From: Branchipolynoe longqiensis
Taxonomy: Eukaryota; Annelida; Polychaeta; Phyllodocida; Polynoidae
DNA length: 64,000 bases
Direction of reading: 5' to 3'
Assembly: GCA_030323885.1 (NCBI GenBank)
Contig: CM059196.1
Location: 37,809,535 to 37,873,534 of the forward strand
Of the stretch, positions 9,885-19,615 are shown piece after piece (the stretch's first letter is position 1; every line of letters begins with the position of its first letter). The notes under the pieces were generated by a model, which saw only the letters and a program-made list of their open reading frames with translations, ran no database searches and was not told where the DNA came from. The position numbers and the translations under genes were made by a program.

Positions 9885-9929
9885 TAAGCACACGGCTGAG
9901 CACGGTACACGGCTGAGCACGCCACAGGG

Positions 9930-10225
9930 GGTCCGAGGTGGGCGGTATGTGGGCAAAGTGCAAGGAGATGGATTGTAGGGTACAGAGATATGCCGGGTAA
10001 AAGAAGATGCATAACCTTCATTTGCATGTCGGAGGCTTTCCTAGGAATTTACATGGATTTGGTATAGGTTTTCTGATTAACAGCGAAAATTTGATTGAAT
10101 AAAGTGGGTTTCTTTTGTTTTTTTAAAAGACATTTTTCGAAAAAATTACTTAGCGACAATTTTACTGAAAAAAAGTGGGTTGATTTTTATTACATTAAAA
10201 AGTAATTACCCCAAAAGTTAGGATC
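9930..10225. other. Unassigned AT-rich region
   Basis: Contains AT-rich text with AAAAAAGTGGGTT-type words near 10100 and 10170. Nothing recognised. Confidence 0.3.
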
Positions 10226-10227
10226 CT

Positions 10228-10586
10228 GAAAGTTTGCATAGTCCGATGGTTTTGAATTCCTGCCAATTTTAAAGATAATTACATGAGGTTAATTTTTTAT
10301 AATCGACCTACCTTTAGTTTGAAGTGACTTTTAACATAAATGACTAACTTTGGAGATATTTGAAGTGAAAGTATGACAAATTAATTTTGACGTGATTGTC
10401 AAAATTCCGACACGGTAAGGTTCCAGCAGTAAGAAATTCTATTAAATTAATTTAATACACATTTCTATGCAACAACAAATGCTTAATAAGCACACTAGTG
10501 TCTAAGTTGGGTATATCAGTTCAAATCTAGATAAATATTCTGGTTTTTGACAATTTGCTTATTTCACCAGATTATGCAAGATTAAC
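10228..10586. mobile_element. MITE M1 copy
   Basis: Left end GTTTGCATAGTCCGATG near 10234 and a degraded right end (CAGATTATGCAAGATTAA) near 10584. The internal blocks are in normal order. It adjoins the M3 element starting at 10621. Confidence 0.8.
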
Positions 10587-10620
10587 ACAAGAAAGACTCC
10601 TAATTCTCATAGCAGTGTTA

Positions 10621-11082
10621 AAGGCCCTGTCACATTACGGCGTATGGTGGGAGCGTATGGCGGCGTAGCGGCATTACGTCATATACGTCGGCATACGCCG
10701 CATACGCTACTCATACGCTACTCATACGCTACTCATACGCTACTCATACGCTACTCATACGCTACTCATACGCCGCCAGTGCCGCAACATGCCGGCGTAT
10801 GTGAAGCGTATGAGGCATACGCCGCCATACGCTTTCATAAATTCGTCCGTCCAATTTTTTTTGTGTGCATGCTCAAAAAAACACGACCTATGAGGGCGTA
10901 TGGCCCATAATGTCAAAAAATGTCACAGCACGCTCCCATACGCTCCCATACGCTCCTCATACGCTCCTCGTACGCTCCTCATAGGTCCCCCATACGCTCA
11001 AACACACCCGAAAGTGGCACCAGCACGGCGTACGTAGGTTTTCAATACGCTCCCGCCATACGCCGTAATGTGACAGCCCCTT
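10621..11082. mobile_element. MITE M3 with CATACG repeats
   Basis: The ends are AAGGCCCTGTCACATTACG and CGTAATGTGACAGCCCCTT, flanked on both sides by TA. The inside is built from CATACGC/GCGTATG words, including about six tandem 11-bp TACTCATACGC units near 10700-10770. Two histidine/serine/threonine-rich frames here follow the repeats. Confidence 0.85.
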
Positions 11083-11085
11083 TAG

Positions 11086-11655
11086 CTAAGATTCCCTATA
11101 TGCGGTATGCGGCATGCGAGTGTGGTATATGCGAGATAGATATATGCCAACCCCCAATAGCCGCTGTTTACTTTTTGTGCTGGGATATGGTTAAACAAAA
11201 AAACACACCAAAGAAGTTACCCATGACATTTTTGGGGGGTTTTCCTCCAAATTTGTGATTTGTTTGTTTGTTTGTTTGTTGTTGTTTTACGTCCTAGCAA
11301 CATCTAAGGTCATATCAGGACGGGTACCCACTTGTGACAGTGCACACTCATGGCGACTTTATAGTGCTGTCTCACTGGGAAACCAGGCTGCCGGCACCAT
11401 GACCTGGTATCCCACTCAGTCACATTATCCTGACACTGAGCCCAAATTTGTGAAGGAAGGAAGATCAAAGCTACTATTGTTTTTTATGCCTAACGCAGCA
11501 GTATTTGCATTCGCACCGATCAGTCCATGGGTTGATCCATTTGCCACATTCGCATTCCCGTTCGTATTCGCATGTATGGAAGCACCACTATTCATTTACA
11601 TGCTTTTTGATTTTTTGCCGCATTCGCATGCCGCATACCACGTACCTTATCTTAG
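11086..11655. mobile_element. MITE M14 with SINE-A inside
   Basis: CTAAGAT at the left is followed by TATGCGGCATGCGA; the right end is the inverse (TCGCATGCCGCATACC, then CTTAG). The terminal arms match over about 35 bp with mismatches. A SINE-A copy occupies 11259-11441. Confidence 0.6.
11259..11441 (-). mobile_element. SINE-A, 5'-truncated with target duplication (minus)
   Basis: The 183-bp copy runs from tail 1 to CTGACACTGAGC and lacks the head. A perfect 12-bp duplication CCAAATTTGTGA lies at 11247-11258 and 11442-11453. Truncation at the 5' side with a duplication is the signature of target-primed reverse transcription. Confidence 0.92.
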
Positions 11656-11701
11656 CCTTAGCCTATCTATTTTACTGGCATGAAGCACTGTGTTAGGTTA
11701 G

Positions 11702-12009
11702 CAGGGATGAAAGTGGTCTCCGGGTAAAAAAGCGGAAATGCTGATGTTCTCCCATAGGTTTAGCATTGTCAGGGAATCGCAGAAAAATACCGCAAGTCAG
11801 GTCTCAACTAGCCTTGTTGTGATTGCATTATCGCCCATATCTAACAGTTTCTTGCTTTGTTCTAACTACATCTAAGGTCTATAAGAACGGCATTCAAACC
11901 ACCCAACTGTTGTCATATACATCCCATCTTTTGGAATTTTGTTTAATGTTAATCGGTGGGTATAAGAAATCCCAGAAATCCGCGAAACCGCGGAGCTCTT
12001 TCATCGCTG
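11702..12009. mobile_element. MITE M5 (CAGGGATGAAAG ends)
   Basis: The left end is CAGGGATGAAAGTGGTCTCC and the right end CTCTTTCATCGCTG. GGTTAG directly flanks both sides (11696-11701 and 12010-12015). It is related to 34108-34534 and 18420-18663. Confidence 0.8.
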
Positions 12010-12015
12010 GGTTAG

Positions 12016-12504
12016 ATTAGTTATGTATAGATTAGCTATCTATATCAAGTCATGATTGACTAACAACAACAACAAATAAAATGAATTAAAAAAGAAAAAA
12101 GAAAGACACATAAATAGAAAATACACTGATAATTGAAGCAAGCTAGGTATGATACGTACAGGAGGTAAACTTTAAACTTAAAATCAAAAACTAATGACCA
12201 CTAATACAGCAAGGTGAAGACAGTCAGAGAAAGTAATTATTGGTAACCCAACAACTATCCGATTGTAGACCAAACAAACTCACAGAGGTTTGAGGGATGT
12301 GGGAGAATGCTTACAAATAGAGAAAGAATGCATGCAGTCGTTAGCTATACAACAACTGGAAGTGATAAAAACAAGGGTAGTCACAAGACTATTACTGTCT
12401 AGCGGCGAAAACAAGTCATCAGACCGTTATGGGCAGCATAAATTTATACACCCATCACCAAAAAAAAGTCTAGCCCCATTGCTAGCATATTCAGACCGAA
12501 TGAA
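12016..12504. other. Unassigned AT-rich region
   Basis: No repeat family recognised. A 110-residue open frame from 12290 has ordinary composition at its start but its end runs into the SINE-A copy at 12505. Confidence 0.3.
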
Positions 12505-12765
12505 GTCCTGCACGAGTACTGACTTGCGACAGTGCGCACACACGGTGACTTTATATTGCTGCCCCACTGGGAAATCAGGCCATCAGCACCATTACCCGAT
12601 ATCCCACTCAGTCACATTATGATACTGAGCTACCCAGTACTTGCCCTATCCTGGTAATGCTGAGCACCAGGCTAGGTAGCGACAATTATCAATTTTGTAA
12701 GTCATTGGTTTGACTCGGTGAGGACTCGAACTGCCTACCTTCCGTAACGGAAGCCTGTGTTACTT
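12505..12765 (-). mobile_element. SINE-A copy lacking tail (minus)
   Basis: It starts at GTCCTGCACGAGTACTGACTTG and ends in a type-2 head (TTCCGTAACGGAAGCCTG). The tail block upstream is missing. Confidence 0.8.
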
Positions 12766-13385
12766 ACAACGTGTTCCTTCTTCCATGTTTACACTAAGGC
12801 GACCACAGCATATTCATTAGAAGCCACAGTGTTCACAATATGTTATTGCATTTTTTTACATAAATTGTACTACACCTTTAACAGAAAAAGTATACATAAA
12901 CTACCAATTATGCCTGGAGAGATCAGTGTCAGCCCTAAAATAAAGACTGTTCAGAGGAATAAATACATTTACCAAAATAAATAATATAATTAATTAATGA
13001 ATCACAAACAAAAATTTAATCCATCAATTTGCAGCAAACCAATATCTCTACATTCTGTTCAGCCCACCAAATTATATCTGTTCACCGTTCAAAATTGCAA
13101 CTTATAAAAATAAAAAAATTAATCCAACCAAAGTCATCCCCTATGCGGCTCATCTACCTCGTGGCATTTACAGTAGACAGGCAGCCCATGAAGAATATGC
13201 ACCCCTCTACCCACTCAACCCCCTCCTCACACTCCCCCCCCCCCCTCACACACCTGCTACCAGAGAGATGGCTCAGTACCTAGTCCTCCTCTCACCTGTG
13301 ATGCGTTGGTGAGGGTGTTAACAGTACAGCAGATGGGACTTGTTCCTACAATATACATTGCCTCCTTCCAGCCACACCACCACCA
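12766..13385. other. Unassigned region
   Basis: AT-rich to 13140, then C-rich with a CACCCCTCTACCC stretch. No exon recognised. Confidence 0.3.
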
Positions 13386-13388
13386 GTA

Positions 13389-13391
13389 ACC

Positions 13392-13439
<48 letters not shown>

Positions 13440-13440
13440 T
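13389..13440. repeat. Poly-C tract
   Basis: About 47 uninterrupted C. Assembly length here is unreliable. Glycine-only and proline-only frames derive from it. Confidence 0.95.
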
Positions 13441-13674
13441 CCCACACGCACTTCCAACCCCCTGGCGCGCTCTGACAAAAGCACCAATTTCCAATTTTAA
13501 TCACTACGCCCAGCTAGACCTATAGGGGAGGTGGGGGAGGGGGGGGGGGGGCTCTAACGGAATGCACAGAGCCATGTGGTATAAAGTATTCAAATATACT
13601 TATTACAAAAACACCATGAAACTTTGTATTTCATTTTATAGTAGTTCACGCTATACAAGCTAATTTGGAAAACC

Positions 13675-14037
13675 TCATGATTCATGTTTCAATTCGTCTA
13701 CCCACCTGTGGATTTCATCAAGATGTCGGGTGCCATTATAGCCAAAATGGGTCATTTCACTCTGGAATCCTTCACAAAGTGTGCCACACTTAATTAAATC
13801 ACAATTTAGCAATACTGAAGCCTTCCAACTCCAATCACAGTTCACGACCTTTTTTAAATCAGGTTTAGCCTCATTCATTAAACTAGGCGTGAATCTACGA
13901 TAATTATCGACCAAGAAAACCCTTTTTTCAAGATGTTCGTCAGTCCACAACGTCCGGTCATGGCATATGCTCCTGAGTGTAATATTCCAACTGAAGTCTA
14001 GAAAAGTTATTCTTTTAGATGCTGCACTTAAGTAGTG
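13675..14037 (-). CDS. Possible terminal exon of an unrecognised host gene
   Basis: The minus-strand frame is open for 120 codons to a TGA at 13675-13677. Read from 14037, it is preceded by a pyrimidine-rich stretch ending TTTTTTTAGCTAG, a plausible splice acceptor; an in-frame TAG lies inside that stretch, so the frame cannot extend further without splicing. The peptide has balanced composition with seven tryptophans or cysteines in the middle, and segments such as FLDFSWNITLRSICHDRTLW that recall leucine-rich or F-box-type spacing only loosely. It is not part of any repeat family seen in this window. I do not recognise the protein. Upstream exons should lie at higher coordinates. The exon could also be a chance frame or part of an unrecognised transposon. 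Confidence 0.42.
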   Translation of the reverse strand, partial: HYLSAASKRITFLDFSWNITLRSICHDRTLWTDEHLEKRVFLVDNYRRFTPSLMNEAKPDLKKVVNCDWSWKASVLLNCDLIKCGTLCEGFQSEMTHFGYNGTRHLDEIHRWVDELKHES

Positions 14038-14224
14038 CTAGCTAAAAAAACAAACCAATTTTGAATGAAAAAACCGTCTGTTGCTGTCAAGGATTGTTAG
14101 GTAAAGAAAATGTACGTACCATAAAAAAAGAAGAGGTAGGCAGTTAGATAGAAATTATAATTAATAAAAACGGGAAGAAAGAAAATAACCAAGAAACAAA
14201 GAAACAAAATGATGGAAACAATGA

Positions 14225-14390
14225 TGGAAACAATTATAGAAAGAAAGAAAGAATTAGAGAAAGAAATACGGACAAAAAGAACGAAAGAAAGGATGAAAGA
14301 AAGAAAACAGGAAGAGAAAGAGAAAGGAGAGGAAGAAACAACAACAAAAGTAGAAAAAAGGTGGGAAAGAAAGTAAAAACGAAAGAGGGG
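14225..14390. repeat. Purine-rich GAAA-type tract
   Basis: Degenerate GAAAGAAAGAA text leading into the GGGA array. Confidence 0.7.
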
Positions 14391-14572
14391 CGGGGAGGGA
14401 AGGAGGGAGGGAGGGAGGGAGGGAGGGAGGAGGGAAGGAGGGGAGGGGGAAGGAGGGGAGGGAGGAGGGGGGAGGAGGTGGGAAAGGAGGGAGGGAGGGA
14501 GGGACGGAGGGAGGGACGGAGGGAGGGACGGAGGGAGGGACGGAGGGAGGGAAGGAAGGAGGCGGGGGAGTG
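14391..14572. repeat. (GGGA)n array
   Basis: About 180 bp of GGGAGGGA with GGACGGAGGGA variants near the right side. Proline/serine-rich minus-strand frames are artefacts. Confidence 0.9.
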
Positions 14573-14689
14573 GGGAAGTGCGTTCAAAACTCTTTTCCCC
14601 CCTTGTTCTTTTTTCAAGGGCTTGCAATTATCTTGCACAAGTTGCAGGCTGGTTGCCACTGAACTGCATTGTAACTCCTAAAGGTACCT

Positions 14690-14885
14690 CACACGAGCTG
14701 TTCGCATGTGAGGAGACCTGTTAGTGGTACTGTTAGTCCTGGTTGCCGGGATCGTCATTAGGCTTGGTTCCGAACCCCCCACCCCGAGTCGTGAGTCGGC
14801 TGAACACGCACTGTGAGCTGCGACAGTGACACACGGACAGACGCTTTGTTGTAGACGGCACCTGTCACGTGACATTACCTCTAGT
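14690..14885. promoter_or_regulatory. GC-rich island with TCACGTGA palindrome
   Basis: About 200 bp of higher G+C with TGTCACGTGACA near 14866. It lies upstream of the possible exon at 13675-14037 on the minus strand, so a promoter is conceivable, but nothing else supports this. A 65-codon minus-strand frame begins just beside the palindrome. Confidence 0.2.
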
Positions 14886-14894
14886 ATACAACCC

Positions 14895-15220
14895 GATGTG
14901 TGGGTGGGTGGGGGTGGGGGTGGGGGTGGGGGTGAGTGAGTGAGTGAGGGGGTGGGTGAGTGAGTGAGTGAGTGAGTGAGTGAGTGAGTGAGTGAGTGAG
15001 TGAGTGAGTGTGAGATTGAGTGAGTTGAGTGAGATTGAGTGTGTGACTGTGTGAGTGCGTTGGTGAGTGAATGCAGTGCGTGAGAGTATGAGAGTTTGAG
15101 TGAGTGAGTGAGTGAGTGAATGAGCTGAGTGAGATTAAGCGTGTGAGTGTGTGTGAGTGTATTTGTGAGTGAGTGCAGTGCGTGAGAGTATGAGAGTGTG
15201 AGATTGAGTGAGTTGAGTGA
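14895..15220. repeat. (GAGT)n array with GGGGGT start
   Basis: TGGGGG repeats, then GAGT/GTGA repeats containing two copies of a longer block (GTGAATGCAGTGCGTGAGAG and relatives near 15067 and 15170). The array is split by the M1 copy at 15221. Confidence 0.9.
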
Positions 15221-15566
15221 GCTGCATAGTCCGATGAAGCATCAAATTAAACAAAAAAACACAATTACCTAAATTTAATTCTACATGTCTAACTTAGATA
15301 CTGGGGCACTTATTATACATTTGTTGCCACGTAGAAGGGAATACTGCGGCAATTTAATAGAACCTGTTACTGCAGCTTATGGTGTCGGAGTTTTGGCAAG
15401 CTTGCCAAAATTAATTTGGCCTGTTTGCGCTTCAGATATCTCAAAAGTTAGCCATTTAAACTCAAAGTTACTTCAAACCAAAGTAAGGTGGATTATAACG
15501 ATCAACCTAATATATTCATTTCAGAAAATGACGGAAACTCAAAACCATCGGACTATGCAACTTTAA
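15221..15566. mobile_element. MITE M1, near complete
   Basis: Left end GCTGCATAGTCCGATG and right end CATCGGACTATGCAAC followed by TTTAA. It sits inside the GAGT array, whose repeats resume at 15567. Confidence 0.9.
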
Positions 15567-15703
15567 GCGTGTGGATGTGTGTGAGTGCATGAGTGAGTGA
15601 GTGGGTGAGTGAGTGCAGTCCGTGAGAGTATGAGTGAGTGAGTGAGTGAGTGAGTGAGTGAGTGAGTGAGTGAGTGAGTGAGTGAGTGAGTGAGTGAGTG
15701 AGT
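15567..15703. repeat. (GAGT)n array, right part
   Basis: Continuation of the array at 14895 after the M1 insertion, with about 75 bp of pure GAGT. Confidence 0.92.
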
Positions 15704-15865
15704 GTCTGTTTGTTTGTTTTACATCCTATCAGCATCGAAGGTCATATCAGGACGGGTACCGACTTGTGACAGTGCGCCCTCATGGTGACTTTATAGTGCT
15801 CTCTCACCGGCACCATGACTCGATTTCCCACTCAGTCACATTATCTCGATACTAAGGTAACCAGT
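15704..15865 (-). mobile_element. SINE-A, truncated (minus)
   Basis: Tail 1 through the first part of the core, with an internal deletion after TATAGTGCT. The head is missing. Confidence 0.8.
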
Positions 15866-15867
15866 GT

Positions 15868-16085
15868 GTTAGTGTCTGTGTGTGTGTCTGTGTGTGTGTG
15901 CATATGTGAGTGCGTGTATGAGTCTATATGTATGTTTGATTGTGTCTGTGTGTGCGCGTGGTTGCTTGTGTAAATAAGTGTATGTGTAAGTGTAAGTATA
16001 TGTTTGATTGCATATGTCTGCGTGTACATGTATGAATATGAGTGCAACTTTATGTGTCTGCGAGTGTGCGCACGCAGGTATCTGT
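15868..16085. repeat. Degenerate GT-rich tract
   Basis: TGTGTCTGTGTG-type text with TATG interruptions; no fixed long period seen. Confidence 0.7.
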
Positions 16086-16339
16086 CACGCAAGCCAATCC
16101 GCTACATACCCCGCCCTCCTCCCCCTACCCCCTCCTCCCCCTACCCCCTCCTCCAGCTACCCCCTCCTCAGGCACCCCCCTCCTTTCAGCCACCCTTCCT
16201 CTTCCACCAACTAGAACCCCCCCCCCCCACCCTCCTTCTCTGCACCCCTACCCCATGCACCCCCACCTCCTCTCCGTCCCCATGCACACCGCACACCCCT
16301 CCCCACCCCGCGCGCTGCACCGTCTGACCAGCGCCGCCC
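16086..16339. repeat. Pyrimidine-rich CCCCCTCCT tract
   Basis: Low-complexity C/T text with CCCCCTCCTCC repeats. Three proline-rich frames overlap here and are rejected as genes. Confidence 0.75.
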
Positions 16340-16500
16340 ACGCCACGCGCATCTCGCCTCTTTCATCACGTGACTGGCGGCCATTTGTAGCGGCCTGGTC
16401 TAGACGCCGGCCACACTAACGACCACTTCCGGTGGTGATAAACGTCCACAGAAAGAGGCTCTTCCTGTACGGCCTGCCGGGAATCCTAGCCTGCATCAAT
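16340..16500. promoter_or_regulatory. GC-rich segment with E-box and YY1-like word
   Basis: ATCACGTGACTGGCGGCCATTT near 16366 puts a CACGTG E-box beside GGCGGCCATTT, which resembles a reversed YY1 site. This pairing is common in animal CpG-type promoters. No adjacent exon was found. Confidence 0.25.
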
Positions 16501-16542
16501 ATCCATCTGGTGGTGCAGGGCCCATGTATCCTGGTATCGGGT

Positions 16543-16570
16543 CGGGGGGGGGGGGGGGGGGGGGGGGGGA
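16543..16570. repeat. Poly-G tract
   Basis: About 27 G residues. Confidence 0.95.
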
Positions 16571-16649
16571 AGTCATCAAATTAGGCAGGGACATCCACCA
16601 GACGTCGACTATGCGACCAAGCCAATTGTTACTAATTTGCATATATCAT

Positions 16650-16997
16650 AGTCAGAAGGTGAAAGTAATCTTCGGTTGATACTCTACAGTCAGAACGCGA
16701 AAGTAACTTTCACTTGATATTCAATCATACTCTACAGTCAGAATGCGAAAGTAATCTTCGCTTGATACTCTACGGTCAGAATGCAAAAGAAACAGTCACT
16801 TGATACTCTACAGTCAGAATGTGAAAGTAACCTCTGCATGATATTCTACAGTCAGGATGCGAAAGCAATCTTTGCTTTATATTCTAGTCAGAATACAAAA
16901 GTAACATGTGCTTGATATTCTACAGTCACAATGCGAAAGTAACCTTTGCTTGACACTCTGCAGGCAGAATGTGAAAGTAACCTTCACTTGATACTTA
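16650..16997. repeat. 38-bp minisatellite, left part
   Basis: About nine units of AGTCAGAATGCGAAAGTAAT plus CTTCGCTTGATACTCTAC, some with small insertions. It is interrupted by M2 at 16998 and resumes at 17253. Confidence 0.88.
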
Positions 16998-17252
16998 TGG
17001 CCGGTACACACCTACCGTTTACGATTCGCGCACTAAAACTCACGACGACCTTACGACTGAGAACGGGCCAATTCATTTTTCGAATCGCGAATCGTATTCG
17101 CAAGCAAGCAGTTTTAGCCTTCAGAAGTCGCGAATCGCAATCGGTAGGTGTGCGCGGGGGGTGCACACCTAGCGATTTTTGTGCGCGAAACGGGCAGTTT
17201 TCGATCGTAAACGGGAGGTGTGCGCGCACAAATGGTAGGTGTGTACCGGCCA
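16998..17252. mobile_element. MITE M2 inside the 38-bp array
   Basis: The ends are TGGCCGGTACACACCTACCG and its inverse. The flanks are TTA on the left and TAA on the right. It is an almost full palindrome in which both halves carry CGATTCGCG and AAACGGGCAG-like words. Confidence 0.88.
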
Positions 17253-17325
17253 TAACACTACAGACAGGATGCGAAAGTAATCTTTGCTTGATATTCTAGT
17301 CAGAATACAAAAGCAACCATCGCTT
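17253..17325. repeat. 38-bp minisatellite, right part
   Basis: Two further units after the M2 insertion. One more unit is recognisable at 17598-17640. Confidence 0.8.
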
Positions 17326-17327
17326 TT

Positions 17328-17365
<38 letters not shown>

Positions 17366-17370
17366 GCTGC
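17323..17370. repeat. (TTG)n microsatellite
   Basis: About 14 units; it produces a cysteine-run frame. Confidence 0.95.
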
Positions 17371-17750
17371 TGCTTTTTGTTTTGTTTAAGTGGTTTTATT
17401 CCTCAGAGTAACATTATGCTGCCAGCACCAATACACTGGTCTTCCAGCCCTAATTACAAATGCCACTACACACGAAATAAAGCTTGAACAATGGTAATAA
17501 AACACAGAGAAAAGCATTGATATACATGATGAGTAGATAATGAGATGAAAGATAAGCGAAAAAAGAAGTATTGGGGATGGGGGGTGGGGGCTTACTCTGC
17601 AGTCAAAATGTGAAAGTAATCCTAGCTTGATAATCTACACGAAACTCCATTCCCCATATGACATTTGATGGAATAGAACGATGTATTGATATTATCATTT
17701 TACACATAATTGCTTTTCGAACTAAACTTGTATTTAAAGTTGGTGTGTAT
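17371..17750. other. Unassigned region
   Basis: Unique-looking text with one detached 38-bp repeat unit near 17600. Nothing else recognised. Confidence 0.3.
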
Positions 17751-17753
17751 TTG

Positions 17754-18035
17754 TGTTTGTTGTTGTTTTACATCCTAGCAACATCTAAGGTCATATCAGG
17801 ACGGGTACCAACTTGTGACAGTGCGCACTCATGGCCACTTTATAGTGCTGTCCCATTGGGAAACCAGGCTGCCAGCACCATGACCTGATATCCCACTCAG
17901 TCACATTATCCTGACACTGAGCACACCAGTCCTTGCCCTGTCCTAATAATGCTGAGCACCTGGCTGGGAAGCGACAAGTATGCCTTTTTTAAGTAATCGG
18001 TTTGACTCGACTAGGGTTCGAACCCACGACCCGAT
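17754..18035 (-). mobile_element. SINE-A, head truncated (minus)
   Basis: Tail 1 through core to box B (GGGTTCGAACCCACGACC). It stops before box A. Confidence 0.88.
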
Positions 18036-18128
18036 AATACAATGAAAACATGACTTGTTTAAACCCCAAACACTTACCCAGACGTAGATTTGACCCTGCA
18101 TGGATACTAGTGCACAATTATTGCAGGC

Positions 18129-18171
18129 TGGTTTTGTTTGTTTTGTTTGTTGTTGTTTTACGTCCTAGCAA
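18129..18171 (-). mobile_element. SINE-A 3' end fragment (minus)
   Basis: Only TTTTGTTTGTTGTTGTTTTACG and CTAGCAAG remain, then M1-like sequence follows. Confidence 0.7.
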
Positions 18172-18390
18172 GCTCCTGTTCTATGCAGCTATGCTTGAAA
18201 ATGAGTAAACAAAACCTATGTTCAGCACTTCGGTGTGCCAACTAAAAATAATTTAGCATGTGTTCACTTCAAATATCTCCAATCAACCTTTTAAAATAAA
18301 TGTTACTTCGAACTATAAAATAAAGTGGATACAACCAACCAGCATAATACATTTATCTATCAAAAATATGGCATAAGTCAAGTTTCATCC
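18172..18390. mobile_element. MITE M1 fragment
   Basis: Right-half blocks: CAAATATCTCCAATCAACC, then TTACTTCGAACTATAAAATAA and ATACATTTATCTATCAAAAATA. The end repeat is degraded. Confidence 0.65.
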
Positions 18391-18419
18391 AATACTTGCC
18401 CTATCTCCATTTCCACCTG

Positions 18420-18663
18420 ATCTCTCAGTGTCAGGACATACCATCTAGTGCAGTATGGGATTGGTCTACGCTGACAAGTGCTGCCTGGTGCAGGATGGCA
18501 TTGGCTTACGCTGACAGTGCTGCGTGCTGCAGGACGGTATTAGCTTACGCTGATAGTGCTGTGGGGGTGCAGTGCAGCATTGGCTAATGGCATCTTCTGA
18601 ATGTTAATCGTCGATTATCAAAATAGCGGGAATCTGCCATATCGCAGATATCTTTCATCCCTG
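18420..18663. mobile_element. MITE M5 fragment with internal repeats
   Basis: The right end is GCAGATATCTTTCATCCCTG. The inside has three copies of a TACGCTGATAGTGCTG-type unit (near 18465, 18507 and 18546), as in the 34108 copy. The left end is not recognisable. Confidence 0.7.
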
Positions 18664-18985
18664 TTGCATAGTCAGATGGTTTTGGTTGGTTGTTGGAATT
18701 TTACGTCATGTCAACATCTAAGGTCATAATTATCAAGACAGATACCGACTTGTGACAGTGCACACTCATGGCAACTTTTATAGTGCTGCCTCACTGGGAA
18801 ATCACACCATCGCACCATGACCTGATATCCCACTCAGTCACATTATCCTGCCATTGAGCTGACCAGTCCATGCCCTATCCTAGTAATGCCAGGTGCCAGG
18901 CTAGGAAGGGACAGGTATACATTTTTAAGTCATTGGTTTGACTCGACCGGGAACCGAACTCCCGATATCCCGTTTGAGTTTCTGA
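18664..18985. mobile_element. M1 remnant split by SINE-A
   Basis: TTGCATAGTCAGATGGTTT (18664-18683) is the M1 left end. The next M1 block, TTTGAGTTTCTG, resumes at about 18973 after the SINE-A copy. Confidence 0.65.
18684..18972 (-). mobile_element. SINE-A with tail 2, head truncated (minus)
   Basis: Tail GGTTGGTTGTTGGAATTTTACG, core, and a head-2 box B region (ACCGAACTCCCGATATCCCG). It is inserted inside the left end of an M1 copy. Confidence 0.85.
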
Positions 18986-19080
18986 CATACACACATATTA
19001 CTTTCCGAAGATAGCTGTGAGAAGGAGAAGGTATGTGTGGGCATGGATGGATGTGTCGAGAGCGGGGAGTTAGTTGGGAG

Positions 19081-19132
19081 AGAAAATACAAAACAAACAA
19101 AACAAAACAAAACAAACAAAACAAACAAAAAA
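19081..19132. repeat. AAACA-rich tract
   Basis: AAACAAACAAAACAAAACAAA text. Confidence 0.75.
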
Positions 19133-19179
19133 GGTGGAAAGGCACTATCCCCTGATGGTGGTTGTCCTGACGCGCCCCG

Positions 19180-19440
19180 CCCCCTCCCTGCCCCCCCCCC
19201 CCCACTCCTCGCCCCCATGCGCCCCAGCGCGCCCCTGGCGGCCGCCCCAGTCGGGACTCATCACCAGGACAATATGTCAGCGGGTCCCTACGGTGGCAGG
19301 CGCCATGACAACGCCGTCACCACCCGGTGGCAGGCAGCGGCGGCTTGCCAACCACTTCCCCACAGACGTTGCTACGGAAACAGCGGAAACCTAGCAACAC
19401 ACGCTGAGGGCATTATTTCGAACTGACGGTCGCTTTAGAC
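19180..19440. promoter_or_regulatory. GC-rich segment with X-box-like word
   Basis: High G+C and CpG. GTTGCTACGGAAAC at 19368-19381 agrees with the palindromic RFX X-box at 11 of 14 positions, and CTAGCAAC follows at 19391. Whether this is a promoter is unknown; no neighbouring exon was recognised. Confidence 0.25.
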
Positions 19441-19518
19441 AGCACCGCTTTGGGGCGGGGGGGGGGGAGGGGGGAGTTCTTTTGGTTGTTGTTTTATAAG
19501 GGTGATTTTAAAAAAAAG

Positions 19519-19602
19519 AGTGTGTGTGTGTGCGTGTGCGTGTGTGCGCGTGTGTGGATGTGCGTGTGTGTGTTTGTGTGCGTGGATGTGTGTGTGCGTG
19601 TT
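19519..19602. repeat. (GT)n microsatellite
   Basis: TGTGTGCG-type repeat of about 80 bp. Confidence 0.9.
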
Positions 19603-19615
19603 TCACAAAGAGCGG

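Larger units (their letters stand above)
8839..9923. mobile_element. Composite palindromic element
   Basis: GGCGTGCTCAGCCGTG at 8839 is mirrored by the inverse form ending at 9923, next to which the motif is present a second time. Inside are two inverted-repeat elements placed end to end (8858-9280 and 9281-9884). The outer arms suggest both lie inside an older element, but the order is inferred. Confidence 0.5.

Noticed and set aside
16042..16419. 125-residue proline-rich plus-strand frame
   Set aside because: C/T low-complexity tract with several equally open frames.
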